Source: an uncultured Opitutales bacterium (GTDB lineage Bacteria > Verrucomicrobiota > Verrucomicrobiia > Opitutales > Coraliomargaritaceae). Taken from it: DNA of 64,000 nucleotides. This document shows positions 1 to 7,984 of this stretch, one piece after another; the first letter of the stretch is position 1, and every line of letters starts with the position of its first letter. Made by a program: the position numbers and the translations under genes. The DNA is taken from assembly GCA_937775295.1 (NCBI GenBank), contig CALKBZ010000003.1, positions 1 to 64,000 of the forward strand, in the 5' to 3' direction. The notes under the pieces are model-generated. The model did no database searches and was not told the DNA's origin. It worked only from the letters and a program-made list of their open reading frames with translations.

Positions 1-268
1 TTTTGAGCTTTACGATCAACGACCGCTTACTGAATTTATCGGCAAAGTTACCTGCGATCGGCACGATCAGTAGGAATGGCAGCGCAAACGCGAGGCCAAC
101 AAGTGCTAGAATCGTCGCGGAATTCGTCTCGCCGCTTTCAATCGCGGAGGCATTCCACGCGATCAGCGCATACACCATGATCAGTTTAAACACGTTGTCA
201 TTCATCGCACCTCCAAACTGTGTGAGGTTATGCCACCAGAATGTTTTTGGGAGTAAGTGCTGTTTCAT
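1..268 (-). CDS. MFS transporter, LplT-like, N-terminal part (runs off the window)
   Basis: Reading the minus strand from ATG at 268 gives 89 residues open to the window edge. The start reads MKQHLLPKTFWWHNLTQFGG, followed by AMNDNVFKLIMVYAL and, later, a hydrophobic helix ending in a GNFADKFSKR loop. An early FND/MND segment and a short basic loop after TM2 are usual for major-facilitator carriers of the LplT/Aas lysophospholipid-transporter group. The inferred role is inner-membrane lipid or solute transport, which fits the neighbouring MsbA-like exporter. The C-terminal three quarters is missing, so the substrate is uncertain. Confidence 0.65.
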   Translation of the reverse strand, partial: MKQHLLPKTFWWHNLTQFGGAMNDNVFKLIMVYALIAWNASAIESGETNSATILALVGLAFALPFLLIVPIAGNFADKFSKRSLIVKLK

Positions 269-450
269 AGAGGTGTGAGTGCAATGCGCGGTGTCAGTAC
301 TTGGACTTGACGGTAAAATAACCGATACTGGCTCGCCACGTCGATGTTTTATCAATCGTAAACATGCTTGGGTATTATTATGCCCTTGAGTGCAGCGGCC
401 TTCTGTGTGTTCGATCACAATGAGTCCGTAACGAGCTAAGCCGCATTGGC

Positions 451-648
451 TTAGAGCGCGAGCTCGCCGAGATGCTTCGGCGTTTCGGGGAATGCGACCG
501 CTATCGGCAGTTGCTAATGTTTATAGGCATCGATCGCATAGAGCTGACGCAGCGTGCGATCCGTGTGGAGTTGGCAACTGAACCAATCAGGGGTTGCGGC
601 GGAAGAGATCCGGATGGAGCCATGAGCCTGATCGGGAGTTAGATGCGC
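451..648 (-). pseudogene. Possible degenerate coding remnant downstream of the small lipoprotein
   Basis: After the TAG of the 45-residue lipoprotein (649-651) the same frame stays protein-like for 44 codons, including SAATPDWFSCQLHTDRTL and LYAIDAYKH, to a TAG at 514-516. It then continues with IAVAFPETPKHLGELAL to a TAA at 451-453. The lipoprotein may therefore once have been longer and been cut by stops. No family was recognised. The rest of 269-648 shows no convincing gene. Chance open frame is a real alternative. Confidence 0.3.
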
Positions 649-786
649 CTACCAGAACTTCAGCGGGTTGCCGCCTTGCTCGATCGTTACGCCATTTTCG
701 CTGCGTGTGCTGCCGCAGTTCGTGAGAGCGGTAGCGAGTAGTGTGGCAATCAGAAGACGTAGGAGTATGCTGCGTAGTGGTTTCAT
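649..786 (-). CDS. Small lipoprotein, 45 aa
   Basis: ATG at 786 opens a 45-residue frame with basic residues (MKPLRS), a hydrophobic stretch rich in L, I and A, and ALTNC, a plausible though non-canonical lipobox (N before the Cys). The mature peptide would be about 22 residues and includes NGVTIEQGGNPLKFW. It starts 15 nt after the stop of the MsbA-like gene on the same strand, so it is probably cotranscribed. Its shape recalls LptM-like small lipoproteins (start with signal, Cys, then about 20 polar residues), but no LptM motif can be confirmed. The TAG stop may be a truncation of a longer protein. Confidence 0.55.
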   Translation of the reverse strand: MKPLRSILLRLLIATLLATALTNCGSTRSENGVTIEQGGNPLKFW

Positions 787-800
787 GTGTGCTGAATTCG

Positions 801-2555
801 TTAGTTGCTCTCAGTTAGAGCGGTCTTCGCCTGCTTATCGTAGAGGCTGGTGTAGAGCGGGTTGCTTTGGTAGAGTTCCTTGTGAGTGCCTTGGGCGATG
901 ATCGCGCCGTCGTCGAATACGAAGATGCGATCCGCGTGCTGGATGGTGCTGAAGCGGTGCGCGATAATGATGACGGTGCGGCCTTTGGAGAGGCCTTCAA
1001 GGGCGGCTTGGATCTGGTGCTCGCTCTCGGCGTCGAGTGCCGAGGTCGGTTCATCGAGCACGATGATCGGGGCGTCCTTGAGAAAGGCGCGGGCGATGGC
1101 GATGCGTTGGCGCTGTCCGCCGGAGAGGCGTGAGCCGCGCTCGCCGACCATGGTTTCGTAGCCGTCTTCGAAGGCTTCGATAAAGTCGTGGGCATGTGCC
1201 ATACGCGCGGCTTCTTTGATTTCGTCGAGTGTGGCGTCTGACTTGCCGATTCGAATGTTGTTGGCGATGGTGTCGCTAAAGAGGGTGGAGTCTTGAGAGA
1301 CCAGTGCGATCTGTGAGCGTAAGTCGTGCTTGGATAGTTCGCGCACATCGACGCCATCTAAGGAGACCGAGCCTTCGACTGCGTCGTAGAAGCGTGGCAC
1401 GAGGTTGGCGAAGGTTGTTTTGCCGGCACCACTCGGCCCAACGAGTGCGATGGCTTCGCCTGGTTTAATGGTCGCATTGACGTGGTTGAGAGCCACTTCG
1501 CTATCATAGGCGAATGTCACATTGTTAAAGCAGATTTCACCAGAGACACGTCCAATCGGCTTCGGGTTTTCTGGATCAGGCACGCTGTCTGGGGTATGTA
1601 GGACATACTCAAGGCGATCGAGGGAGGCTTCTGATTTGCTGATCGTGTTCGAGACGCCGCCGAGCTTTTTGATTGGGGCGTAGCACATGTAGAGTGCGGT
1701 CAAAATGGCTGCGATGGTTTGAGGTGCGATGTTTTTCTGGGCTGCGACATAGAGCGCAAAGCAGAGTGTCAATGAGGTGACGAGCTCGATCATCGGCGAG
1801 AGTGCCTGTCCGTATTTGACGGTTTTGAGTGAGAGTTCGAAAAGCTTCCGCACTGCCGCGGCGAAGCGGTTAATCTCACGTTCTTCGAGGTTGTAAGCGC
1901 GCACTTCACGCACTGCTGATAGATTTTCGTTGAGAACGTTGTTGAGCTCACCTGCCTGCTTTTGTGCCTTCTTGGCTTTTTTAAAGATGCGTGTGCCGAT
2001 TAATCGAATGGGCAAGACGCAGGCTGGAACTGTCGCGAGTGCGATCAGCATGAAGATGGCCTCGGATTCTTTAAATGTTAAGTAGATGAGGACGCCGATG
2101 GCGCTGATCAAGGTGGCTGGCTCTATCACCAAGCTGTTGACGACCTTGATGAGTGCAGTATTCAGCTGTCCAGTGTCGCCATTGACACGGCTCATCAGAT
2201 CGCCGACGTGGTTCTTGCCAAAGAAGGCGATGGGGAGGTGTTGAATTCGAGTAAACACCATTACGCGGAGTTGCTCTAGCACGTGCATGCCAGCATAGGC
2301 CATCAGGTAGGCGTTTAAAAAGCCTCCGACTGATCGAAGTATAAAGGCCGCAGGGATGGATGAGAGTATGAGCAATAGCTTTAGGCCCTCCGGTTTGTCA
2401 TCACTCGTGACGAGTGGCACCAAATACTGGACGATGAATGGCAGACCTGCTCCGGATGCCGCAGCTGAGATCATCCCGAAGATGAGCCCTAGAGCGAACT
2501 GCTTGCGAACAGGCTTTAGGTATTTGAAGTAAGGGCCGAAGCGTTTTAAAAACAT
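801..2555 (-). CDS. msbA: MsbA-like lipid A / multidrug ABC exporter (fused permease-ATPase)
   Basis: This 584-residue half-transporter has an N-terminal six-helix membrane domain (about 15-310) and a C-terminal ATPase domain. The ATPase shows Walker [10 protein letters not shown], signature LSGGQRQR, Walker [13 protein letters not shown] and the H-loop histidine in IIAHRFST. Length and order match MsbA, which flips lipid A-core across the inner membrane; related drug exporters look the same. The heptose and core genes on the same strand support the lipid A role. Start at 2555 gives [15 protein letters not shown], typical of the elbow helix. No defects seen. Confidence 0.88.
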   Translation of the reverse strand: MFLKRFGPYFKYLKPVRKQFALGLIFGMISAAASGAGLPFIVQYLVPLVTSDDKPEGLKLLLILSSIPAAFILRSVGGFLNAYLMAYAGMHVLEQLRVMVFTRIQHLPIAFFGKNHVGDLMSRVNGDTGQLNTALIKVVNSLVIEPATLISAIGVLIYLTFKESEAIFMLIALATVPACVLPIRLIGTRIFKKAKKAQKQAGELNNVLNENLSAVREVRAYNLEEREINRFAAAVRKLFELSLKTVKYGQALSPMIELVTSLTLCFALYVAAQKNIAPQTIAAILTALYMCYAPIKKLGGVSNTISKSEASLDRLEYVLHTPDSVPDPENPKPIGRVSGEICFNNVTFAYDSEVALNHVNATIKPGEAIALVGPSGAGKTTFANLVPRFYDAVEGSVSLDGVDVRELSKHDLRSQIALVSQDSTLFSDTIANNIRIGKSDATLDEIKEAARMAHAHDFIEAFEDGYETMVGERGSRLSGGQRQRIAIARAFLKDAPIIVLDEPTSALDAESEHQIQAALEGLSKGRTVIIIAHRFSTIQHADRIFVFDDGAIIAQGTHKELYQSNPLYTSLYDKQAKTALTESN

Positions 2556-2585
2556 ACGAAATGTGCGGTTGAAAAAAGAAAGGTG

Positions 2586-2975
2586 CTAGTTGACGGTTTG
2601 CACGGGATATTGATCAAAGATGCGATCAACTGTGGCGATTTCCCAGCCTTTGACGAGTGCGGAGGCGATCAGAAGTCGGTCGAAGGGGTCTCGGTGTAAT
2701 TTGGGTAATTTGCCGAGCATGAAAATTGCTTTGTTTTCGAGAGTATGGAAATTCAGGCCTGAGTCTTGAATCAGATCTGGTAGAAACTTTTGAGGTGTAT
2801 CAGGTAGCTTCAATTTGCCGAGGTCGTATTTGATCTGAATTTCAAGCACGGAGATCTGGCTGAGATGCCAGCAAACCTCTTCCGATGCGAAGAGAGCTGC
2901 CAGCTTGGGCGTGAGTTTGCTGGGTGCGAACTGACTCCAGAGGAATACATGGGTGTCGAGCAGTAGATGTCTTAT
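2586..2975 (-). pseudogene. vapC: VapC-type PIN toxin with start codon ATA (decayed)
   Basis: The frame reads RHLLLDTHVFLWSQFAPSK at its start and HRDPFDRLLIASAL then ATVDRIFDQYP near its end, a complete PIN-domain ribonuclease of about 129 residues with the acidic catalytic positions in place. The codon where the start should lie (2973-2975) is ATA, not ATG. Restoring one base would give ATGAGA and the classic four-base ATGA overlap with the antitoxin stop. A GTG at 2847-2849 would only give an 87-residue C-terminal piece without the first catalytic Asp. Expression from ATA cannot be excluded, but with the frameshifted antitoxin this looks like a dying pair. Confidence 0.75.
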
Positions 2976-3201
2976 TCGCCGTAGAAGTCGTTTTCGAAAT
3001 CGTTGAGCGGCGCATCAAAATCGTCGCTTGTCCCGTCATTAGGCCGAGTTTTGGGCGAATGCCGCTGTCGGGCTGTGGTGCGGGACCGATGACTGCGACT
3101 GGCTTGTTTCGATCAGCGATAATGAATTTATGACCTTGAGCTGCTTTGTGCGCATAGCGTCCCAGATGCGCTTTGGCTTCGCTGAGTTTGATAGTAGTCA
3201 T
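2972..3201 (-). pseudogene. vapB: Phd/VapB-type antitoxin, frameshifted
   Basis: The N-terminus MTTIKLSEAKAHLGRYAHKA and IIADRNKPVAVIGP is a clear Phd/YefM-type antitoxin. After PKLGLMTGQATI the reading shifts: the neighbouring frame supplies DDFDAPLNDFENDFYGE and a TAA at 2972-2974, the acidic tail usual for this family. The lesion lies near 3022-3033. The bases there look like what remains after deletion between two copies of CGACGATT, which is an inference. Unrepaired, translation reads through into the toxin region in a wrong frame. Compare the intact pair at 7322-7944. Confidence 0.75.
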
Positions 3202-3253
3202 GTTATTAGACTAGTATCGGACTCATTCTTGTCAAATACGCTCTTGCGAGTCA

Positions 3254-4414
3254 TTAAGCGAAGAAATCGGTGATGACTTCGACCACGCGGGCAATCTGCT
3301 CGGGTGCCAGATCGGGGAAGATCGGCAAGGCAAGACTCATCGCTGCGGCGCGCTCGGAGTTTGGGAAGTCGCCTTGTTTGTAGCCCAGTAGGCGGAAGCA
3401 TTCTTGTTCGTGCAGGGCCAGTGGATAGTAAATCTCACAGCCGACGTGGTTGGCGCGCAGATGGTCGATCAATGCATCGCGCTGATCCGAGTAGATGACG
3501 AACTGATTGTAAATGTGATAGTTGCCGTCTTTCTCAGTCGGCAGGATAATACCGTTTTGCAGGTCGCCACTGTCGAGTAGGTCGACACTGCGGCTGATGC
3601 CAGCTTTCTCGCTGAGTTTGTGATAGAGCGCGGCATTTTCGCGGCGTTGCTCGTGCCAGCTGTTGAGGTGCTTGAGTTTGACGTCGAGCACGGCGGCTTG
3701 TAGGGCATCGAGGCGGAAGTTGCCGCCGATGCGGGAATGGAAGTATTTCGGCTCCATGCCGTGGTTGCGCAATTGGCGAATGATGCCTGCGTACTCGGCG
3801 TCGTCACAGACCACCATACCACCGTCGCCGAATCCACCGAGATTTTTGGTCGGGAAAAAGGACAGACAGCCCATGTGCCCGAAGGAGCAGGCGGGGTGAC
3901 CGTGTTGCTTGGCGCCGATCGCTTGCGCGGCGTCTTCGATCACCAGCAGGTCGTGGTCGCGCGCGAGTCGATTGATGGTGCGCATGTCGGCCATTTGCCC
4001 AAACAAATGCACGGGTGCGATCGCGCGAGTTTTGTCGGTGATCACGGCTTCGATCTTGGCGACGTCAATGTTGAAGGTGCCGGGCTCGATGTCGACAAAC
4101 ACTGGCGTTGCACCGAGGCGCACGATCGAGCCGACCGTGCCGAAGAACGTATACGGGGAGGTGATGACTTCATCGCCTTCGCCAATGCCCATCGCCATCA
4201 TGGCGACGATCAGTGCGTCGGTACCAGAGGAGACGCCAATCGCGTGCGCGGTATTGCAGTACTCAGCACAGGCGGTTTCGAACTTTTCAACCGTCGGTCC
4301 GAGGATGAAATATTGGGACGCAATGACGTCGGCCACCGCCGCATCGAGCTCGGGCTTGAGTGCAAGATACTGTGGTTTTAGGTCGAGAAGTGGGACTGCA
4401 ATTGGATCTGACAT
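3254..4414 (-). CDS. DegT/DnrJ/EryC1/StrS family sugar aminotransferase
   Basis: A 386-residue PLP enzyme. It opens [20 protein letters not shown], has [15 protein letters not shown] for the phosphate cradle, [11 protein letters not shown] for the Asp contacting the PLP ring nitrogen, and [14 protein letters not shown] with the Schiff-base lysine. The family transaminates 3- or 4-keto nucleotide sugars. Among core LPS genes, the likely product is an amino sugar for core or O-antigen; the exact substrate cannot be read. Gap to the heptose kinase gene is 45 nt and holds a 7-bp array. Confidence 0.85.
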   Translation of the reverse strand: MSDPIAVPLLDLKPQYLALKPELDAAVADVIASQYFILGPTVEKFETACAEYCNTAHAIGVSSGTDALIVAMMAMGIGEGDEVITSPYTFFGTVGSIVRLGATPVFVDIEPGTFNIDVAKIEAVITDKTRAIAPVHLFGQMADMRTINRLARDHDLLVIEDAAQAIGAKQHGHPACSFGHMGCLSFFPTKNLGGFGDGGMVVCDDAEYAGIIRQLRNHGMEPKYFHSRIGGNFRLDALQAAVLDVKLKHLNSWHEQRRENAALYHKLSEKAGISRSVDLLDSGDLQNGIILPTEKDGNYHIYNQFVIYSDQRDALIDHLRANHVGCEIYYPLALHEQECFRLLGYKQGDFPNSERAAAMSLALPIFPDLAPEQIARVVEVITDFFA

Positions 4415-4424
4415 GAAATTGAAA

Positions 4425-4459
4425 TGACTAATAGCGAATGAGTGATGGCTAATGAATGA
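4425..4459. repeat. 7-bp tandem array, 5 units
   Basis: Five consecutive heptamers, TGACTAA, TAGCGAA, TGAGTGA, TGGCTAA and TGAATGA, fill the gap between the stop of the heptose kinase gene (4460) and the start of the aminotransferase gene (4414). The fixed positions are the leading T and the A at position 7. The array touches the kinase stop codon directly. Confidence 0.6.
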
Positions 4460-5433
4460 TTATGCGTTGAGCAATTCTTCAGCGCTAATTGGTGCGGTGC
4501 CAAGATGGCTGACCACGACGCCGGCTGCGCGGTTGGCGAGGGTGGCGGCATCTTCGAGCGATTCACCTGCGGCGAGGGCGGCGGTGAGCACGGAGATTAC
4601 GGTATCGCCTGCGCCAGAGACATCAAACACTTCGCGGGCGACGGTAGCGATGCGGCCGATGATTTTGCCGTTCTCTCCGAGGAGCATACCTTCGGCGCCG
4701 AGCGTGATGACCAGTTTTTCGGGGTTGTGTGCTTTGAAGATCGCGGCGCACACCGCTTCGTCGTCGAAGTCGGCATCGGAGCTACTGTCGAAGCCTGCCA
4801 TTTGCAGCGCTTCGGCGCGGTTGGGCGTCATCAGCGCCATGCCGTGCAGGTCGAGGTGGCGCTTCGGCTTGGGATCGACGATCAGCAGCGGCTGCTGGGG
4901 CAGTGTGGCGAGGTGTGCGTGCGCACCGCCTTGAGCAGGGCGTCGTTGACCACGCCTTTGGCGTAATCGGAGAAGAGGATGGCATCTGCGTTGGCGATCA
5001 ACTCAAGGAACTTAGGCTCCTGCAGAATGTGGTCGAGTGCGTAGGCAGCTGGCTTGGCCTCGCGATCGATGCGGCACAGTTGCTGGCGTTGCACGACGAC
5101 GCGGGTTTTCAGGATGGTAGTGGCGCCGTCTTTTTGGCCAATGGGAGAGAGTTGAATGCCGCGTTGGGTGAGCACATCGTTGAGCAGTACGCTCTCGGGG
5201 TCGTTGGTATAGGAGCCAATCAGGGTGGTTGGCACGCCGAGGCCCGCGAAGTTGTTGGCCACATTGGCTGCGCCGCCAGGTACGTAGGTGTCGCGGGCGA
5301 CAGAGACGACGGGCACCGGCGCTTCAGGCGAGATCCGCGTGGCGTCGCCCATGATGTAGTGGTCCAGCATGATGTCGCCGATGACGACGATGCGCAGCTT
5401 GGCGAATTTGTTTAAAGTAGCTTGAATGTCCAT
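4460..5433 (-). CDS. rfaE1: D-glycero-beta-D-manno-heptose-7-phosphate kinase (HldE kinase domain), with one frameshift
   Basis: A PfkB/ribokinase-fold kinase that makes heptose 1,7-bisphosphate in the ADP-heptose pathway. From ATG 5433 it reads MDIQATLNKFAKLRIVVIGD, then DATRISPEAPVPVV and PGGAANVANNFAGLG. The second half, in another frame, holds LLIVDPKPKRHLDL, TPNRAEALQMAGF and the anion-hole motif DVSGAGDTV. The frame changes near 4913-4925 in a GTGTGCGTGCGC tract. The shift equals one missing or two extra bases, so it could be a sequencing slip or a true lesion. The other heptose enzymes are intact, which favours a functional gene. The nucleotidyltransferase half is a separate gene at 6816-7313. 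Confidence 0.85.
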
Positions 5434-5441
5434 TTTTGGAG

Positions 5442-5651
5442 ACCTGAGGTGGGAGGTGGGAGACCTGAGGTGGGAGGTGGGAGGTGGGAGGTGGGAGACC
5501 TGAGGTGTGAGGTGGGAGACTTGAGACTTGAGGGCTGAGGGCTGAGGTGGGAGGTGGGAGACTTGAGGGCTGAGGTGGGAGACTTGAGAGCTGAGAGCTG
5601 AGAGCTGAGGACTGAGAGCTGAGAGCTGAAAGCTGAGGACTGAGACTTGAG
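5442..5651. repeat. Heptamer array, 30 units, left flank of the four-helix-bundle gene
   Basis: Thirty 7-bp units run without a break in register. The last four bases are TGAG or GGAG (one unit ends TGAA), and the first three come from a small set: GTG, ACC, ACT, GGC, AGC and GAC. Examples are GTGGGAG, ACTTGAG, GGCTGAG and AGCTGAG. The array starts 8 nt upstream of the heptose kinase ATG and ends on the base before the stop codon of the four-helix-bundle gene. It is the mirror image of the array at 6053-6212. Confidence 0.9.
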
Positions 5652-6029
5652 TTATTGAGAGTCTTTGCGTTTTTTCGTGTTTTGGGACATTGTTACAAAG
5701 ATTCGGATGAGTTCGTCGGCTTCGTCCCAGATTGGTTGGGTGTGTATTTTTGAGATTCCACAGTCTTCGTGTAATAGTTCGAGCCAATACTGTGTTTCAT
5801 CGGCCTCTTGTGCGCACAATTCGATTTTCGCTATAAATTCGGCATCGCTACGTGAGCGACTCGCTTCTCTATAATTGGCACCGACAGATGTGCCTGAGCG
5901 TAACAGTTGTTTGCCTAATACAGAGATTTCTTCGCGTCGTCGGTCTAATCCAACGTAGAATCGAACGACTGCTCCAGCAAATTCTTTGGTTCGCCGCCTG
6001 AGCGCCTGAGTTCTTTCTGCATTATCCAT
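5652..6029 (-). CDS. Four-helix-bundle protein (S23 / 23S rRNA intervening-sequence family)
   Basis: A 125-residue helical protein with the family pattern: LRRRTKEFAGAVVRFYVGL, then LGKQLLRSGTSVGANYREA, SDAEFIAKIELCAQEADET and YWLELLHEDCGI. These proteins form pentameric four-helix barrels related to bAvd of diversity-generating retroelements; their role when free-standing is unknown. It is not inside an rRNA gene, and no reverse transcriptase is nearby. It sits between heptamer arrays of opposite orientation in the middle of the heptose genes, which suggests it arrived as a unit with its flanks. Confidence 0.88.
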   Translation of the reverse strand: MDNAERTQALRRRTKEFAGAVVRFYVGLDRRREEISVLGKQLLRSGTSVGANYREASRSRSDAEFIAKIELCAQEADETQYWLELLHEDCGISKIHTQPIWDEADELIRIFVTMSQNTKKRKDSQ

Positions 6030-6052
6030 TTCTCTTTTTAGTTGTCTCTAGC

Positions 6053-6212
6053 TTCAGCTCTCTTTTTTCAAGTCTCGGCCTTCTTCCCATTTCAAGTCTC
6101 AGCCCTCAGCTCTCAGCTCTCTTTTTTCAAGTCTCAGCCTTCTTCCCACCTCAAGTCTCAGCCCTCAGCTTTCAGCTCTCTTTTTTCAAGTCTCAAGTCT
6201 CAGCTCTCTTTA
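6053..6212. repeat. Heptamer array, right flank of the four-helix-bundle gene (inverted)
   Basis: About 22 units of the form CTCNNNN or TTCNNNN: CTCAAGT, CTCAGCC, CTCAGCT, CTCTTTT, TTCAAGT and TTCTTCC. These are the reverse complements of units in the left array. Two 3-bp insertions (CAT, CAC) break the register at the same place in a longer repeat of 59 bp (6060-6118 and 6119-6177). The array ends inside the stop codon of gmhA (6210-6212). Confidence 0.85.
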
Positions 6213-6773
6213 CCCCCAGTCTTGGACTTCGACCAGTTCGAGCCAAGCGTGCAGGATGAAGGTGTGCAGCTCTTGAATACGGGCGGTGTTGTCGCTCTCG
6301 ACGACGATGCTGTGGTCGGCGATGGCTTTGATCTTTCCGCCGTCTTTGCCAGCTAGTAAAATGGTAGTCACGCCGTTCAGCTTCGCGGCACCGAAGGCGC
6401 GGGCGACGTTTTCAGAATTTCCGCTGGTGGAGAAGCCGACCAGAATGTCGTCCGCTTTGCCGAGGGCTTCGATTTGACGAGCGAAAATTTCGTCGAAGCC
6501 GTAGTCGTTGCCGATACAGGTGAGTACCGAGGTATCAGTGTTGAGCGAGACGGCTGGCAGTGGGCGGCGATTGCCCCGGTAGCGACCGACGAGCTCTTCA
6601 CAGAGGTGCATCGAGTCGGTTGCGCTGCCGCCATTACCACAGGCGAACACGGTTTTACCTTGGCGCAGGCGCTCCACGATCATGTTGCCAGTCGCTTCGA
6701 CGGTGGCGAGTTGCGCGGCGAACTTGTCGAGGCACGTTTTGAGTGTGTCGTAGTCTGTTTGAACGAGGGACAT
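6210..6773 (-). CDS. gmhA: Phosphoheptose isomerase (sedoheptulose 7-phosphate isomerase)
   Basis: A 187-residue SIS-domain protein of normal GmhA length. Visible motifs are VFACGNGGSATDSMHLCEEL, GRYRGNRRPLPAVSL, NDYGFDEIFARQIEA and FSTSGNSENVARA. The C-terminal helix carries ARIQELHTFILHAWLELVE, the usual position of the catalytic and metal histidine. It converts sedoheptulose 7-phosphate to D-glycero-D-manno-heptose 7-phosphate, the first step for ADP-heptose. Minus-strand start MSLVQTDYD at 6773. Confidence 0.93.
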   Translation of the reverse strand: MSLVQTDYDTLKTCLDKFAAQLATVEATGNMIVERLRQGKTVFACGNGGSATDSMHLCEELVGRYRGNRRPLPAVSLNTDTSVLTCIGNDYGFDEIFARQIEALGKADDILVGFSTSGNSENVARAFGAAKLNGVTTILLAGKDGGKIKAIADHSIVVESDNTARIQELHTFILHAWLELVEVQDWG

Positions 6774-6781
6774 GTGGTGTA

Positions 6782-6816
6782 GAGTTACTGGTTGTTGGTT
6801 GGGCGTTGCTGGTATT
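6782..6816. repeat. 7-bp tandem array, 5 units
   Basis: GAGTTAC, TGGTTGT, TGGTTGG, GCGTTGC and TGGTATT follow one another at exact 7-bp spacing, with GTT or GGT central. Read on the minus strand they are CAAC-type units. The array fills the gap between the start of gmhA and the stop of the nucleotidyltransferase gene (6816). Confidence 0.55.
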
Positions 6817-7313
6817 TATATACCGCCAGCTTTGATGATTTTGGCGATCATTTTCGTGGTGCTGAAGCCTTCGAGGTACGGCAGGAATTGAATCTGCGTG
6901 CCCGCGTTGTCGAAAGCCTGACGCTCCGGTTGATACAGGGTGTCGATGGTGTAGTCGCCGGCTTTGGTGTAGATGTCGGGCTGAAGTAGCTCGATCTCAT
7001 CAACGAGGCGTGGACTGTTAAAGATGATGACACGGTCGACGCAGCTGAGTGCAGCGAGACAGTAGGCACGTTCGGCTTCGCTTTGTATCGGGCGATTTGG
7101 GCCTTTAAGCGAGCGGACACTTTCGTCGCTATTGATCAAGATCCAGAGCTGGTCGCCGAGTTTGCGTGATGCTTGCAGATAGGAAAGGTGTCCAACGTGC
7201 AGCAGATCGAAGCAACCATTGGTCATAACCATGGACTTGCCTGCCGTACGCAGTGTTTTGCGCGTTTCGATGGCTTGCTCGAGTGTGAGCAGTTTGGAAT
7301 TTGGTAAAAGCAC
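6816..7313 (-). CDS. rfaE2: D-glycero-beta-D-manno-heptose 1-phosphate adenylyltransferase (HldE nucleotidyltransferase domain)
   Basis: A 165-residue cytidylyltransferase-fold enzyme with VMTNGCFDLLHVGHLSYLQ (HXGH motif), ILINSDESVRSLKGPNRPI and a C-terminal EGFSTTKMIAKI (family STT motif). It joins heptose 1-phosphate to ATP, giving ADP-D-glycero-beta-D-manno-heptose. In E. coli this domain is fused to the kinase; here the two are separate genes about 1.4 kb apart. The start at 7313 precedes MLLPNSKLLTLEQAI. Confidence 0.92.
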   Translation of the reverse strand: MLLPNSKLLTLEQAIETRKTLRTAGKSMVMTNGCFDLLHVGHLSYLQASRKLGDQLWILINSDESVRSLKGPNRPIQSEAERAYCLAALSCVDRVIIFNSPRLVDEIELLQPDIYTKAGDYTIDTLYQPERQAFDNAGTQIQFLPYLEGFSTTKMIAKIIKAGGI

Positions 7314-7321
7314 TGTTTTTT

Positions 7322-7714
7322 CTATTCGATGGTGTTAATGAAGGGATATGTGAGTAGCTTTCGATCATCAGTGAGCAAAGATAAATCGGAAATTCTAGCG
7401 GTGGCCGCAATGATACGATCGCAGGGGTCTTTATGGAATTCACCCGGTAGGCTGTAAGCTTCGCAAATTGTTGGGTAGTCGATCGCCAGAATTTCAATGC
7501 CGTTTAGTGTCGTATATTGGTCAAACCAATTTTTCCAATGCTGACCGAGGTCGATGCGCCCACGATCAGCCAGACAAGCAAGTTCTGCGCAAGTCACTGC
7601 TGAGACATAAATTCGAGAAGATCGTTCCAAAGCAGTTCGTTGTTTCGGAGAGAAACGTTTCGATTCCGAGACCAGCCAGATCAGCGCGCAGGTGTCGAGT
7701 AAGAGGCCCTTCAT
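7322..7714 (-). CDS. vapC: VapC-type PIN-domain toxin
   Basis: A 130-residue PIN ribonuclease: MKGLLLDTCALIWLVSE at the start, SAVTCAELACL in the middle, FHKDPCDRIIAATA and LSLLTDDRKLLTYP near the end, giving the acidic catalytic cluster. Its ATG overlaps the antitoxin stop in an ATGA (7711-7714), so the two are translationally coupled. The pair lies between heptose genes without disturbing them. It is intact, unlike the decayed pair at 2586-3201. Confidence 0.9.
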   Translation of the reverse strand: MKGLLLDTCALIWLVSESKRFSPKQRTALERSSRIYVSAVTCAELACLADRGRIDLGQHWKNWFDQYTTLNGIEILAIDYPTICEAYSLPGEFHKDPCDRIIAATARISDLSLLTDDRKLLTYPFINTIE

Positions 7715-7944
7715 TGTAAGCAGTCCCAGTCCTCTTCAGGAATGGCTGGTTCAGTCAGATCGCAAAATACCTGAACTGAGCCTGGTGCAGAATCAAACTG
7801 AATCCGATTCTTGGGCTTATCTGGAATGCCTGTGATCTGAGCAATGGCTTTGCCGTGTTTGCGCACAATCACCGTTTCACCCGCCTGCGCTTTGGCGAGG
7901 CACTTACTAAATTGGTCTTTGGCTTCGGCGACGCTGAGTTCCAT
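7711..7944 (-). CDS. vapB: Phd/VapB-type antitoxin
   Basis: From ATG 7944 it reads MELSVAEAKDQFSKCLAKAQ, then AGETVIVRKHGKAIAQITGI, a typical Phd/YefM DNA-binding fold. An acidic C-terminal tail PAIPEEDWDCLQ would wrap the toxin. Length is 77 residues. An upstream ATG at 7980 adds MTKASILAIFKG, which does not fit the family. It overlaps the toxin by four bases and probably represses its own promoter. Confidence 0.88.
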   Translation of the reverse strand: MELSVAEAKDQFSKCLAKAQAGETVIVRKHGKAIAQITGIPDKPKNRIQFDSAPGSVQVFCDLTEPAIPEEDWDCLQ

Positions 7945-7984
7945 TCCTTTAAATATGGCCAGAATGCTGGCCTTTGTCAATCTC

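Noticed and set aside
867-1133. Open frames on the plus strand opposite the MsbA-like gene
   Set aside because: They mirror conserved ATPase codons and show no independent protein features.
3737-4381. 214-residue plus-strand frame opposite the DegT aminotransferase
   Set aside because: Composition follows the reverse complement of the aminotransferase, which has all family motifs.
5442-5651. Heptamer array as a CRISPR array
   Set aside because: Units are 7 bp with no unique spacers and no cas genes nearby.
5652-6029. Four-helix-bundle gene as the Avd part of a diversity-generating retroelement
   Set aside because: No reverse transcriptase, template repeat or variable repeat was found within the window.
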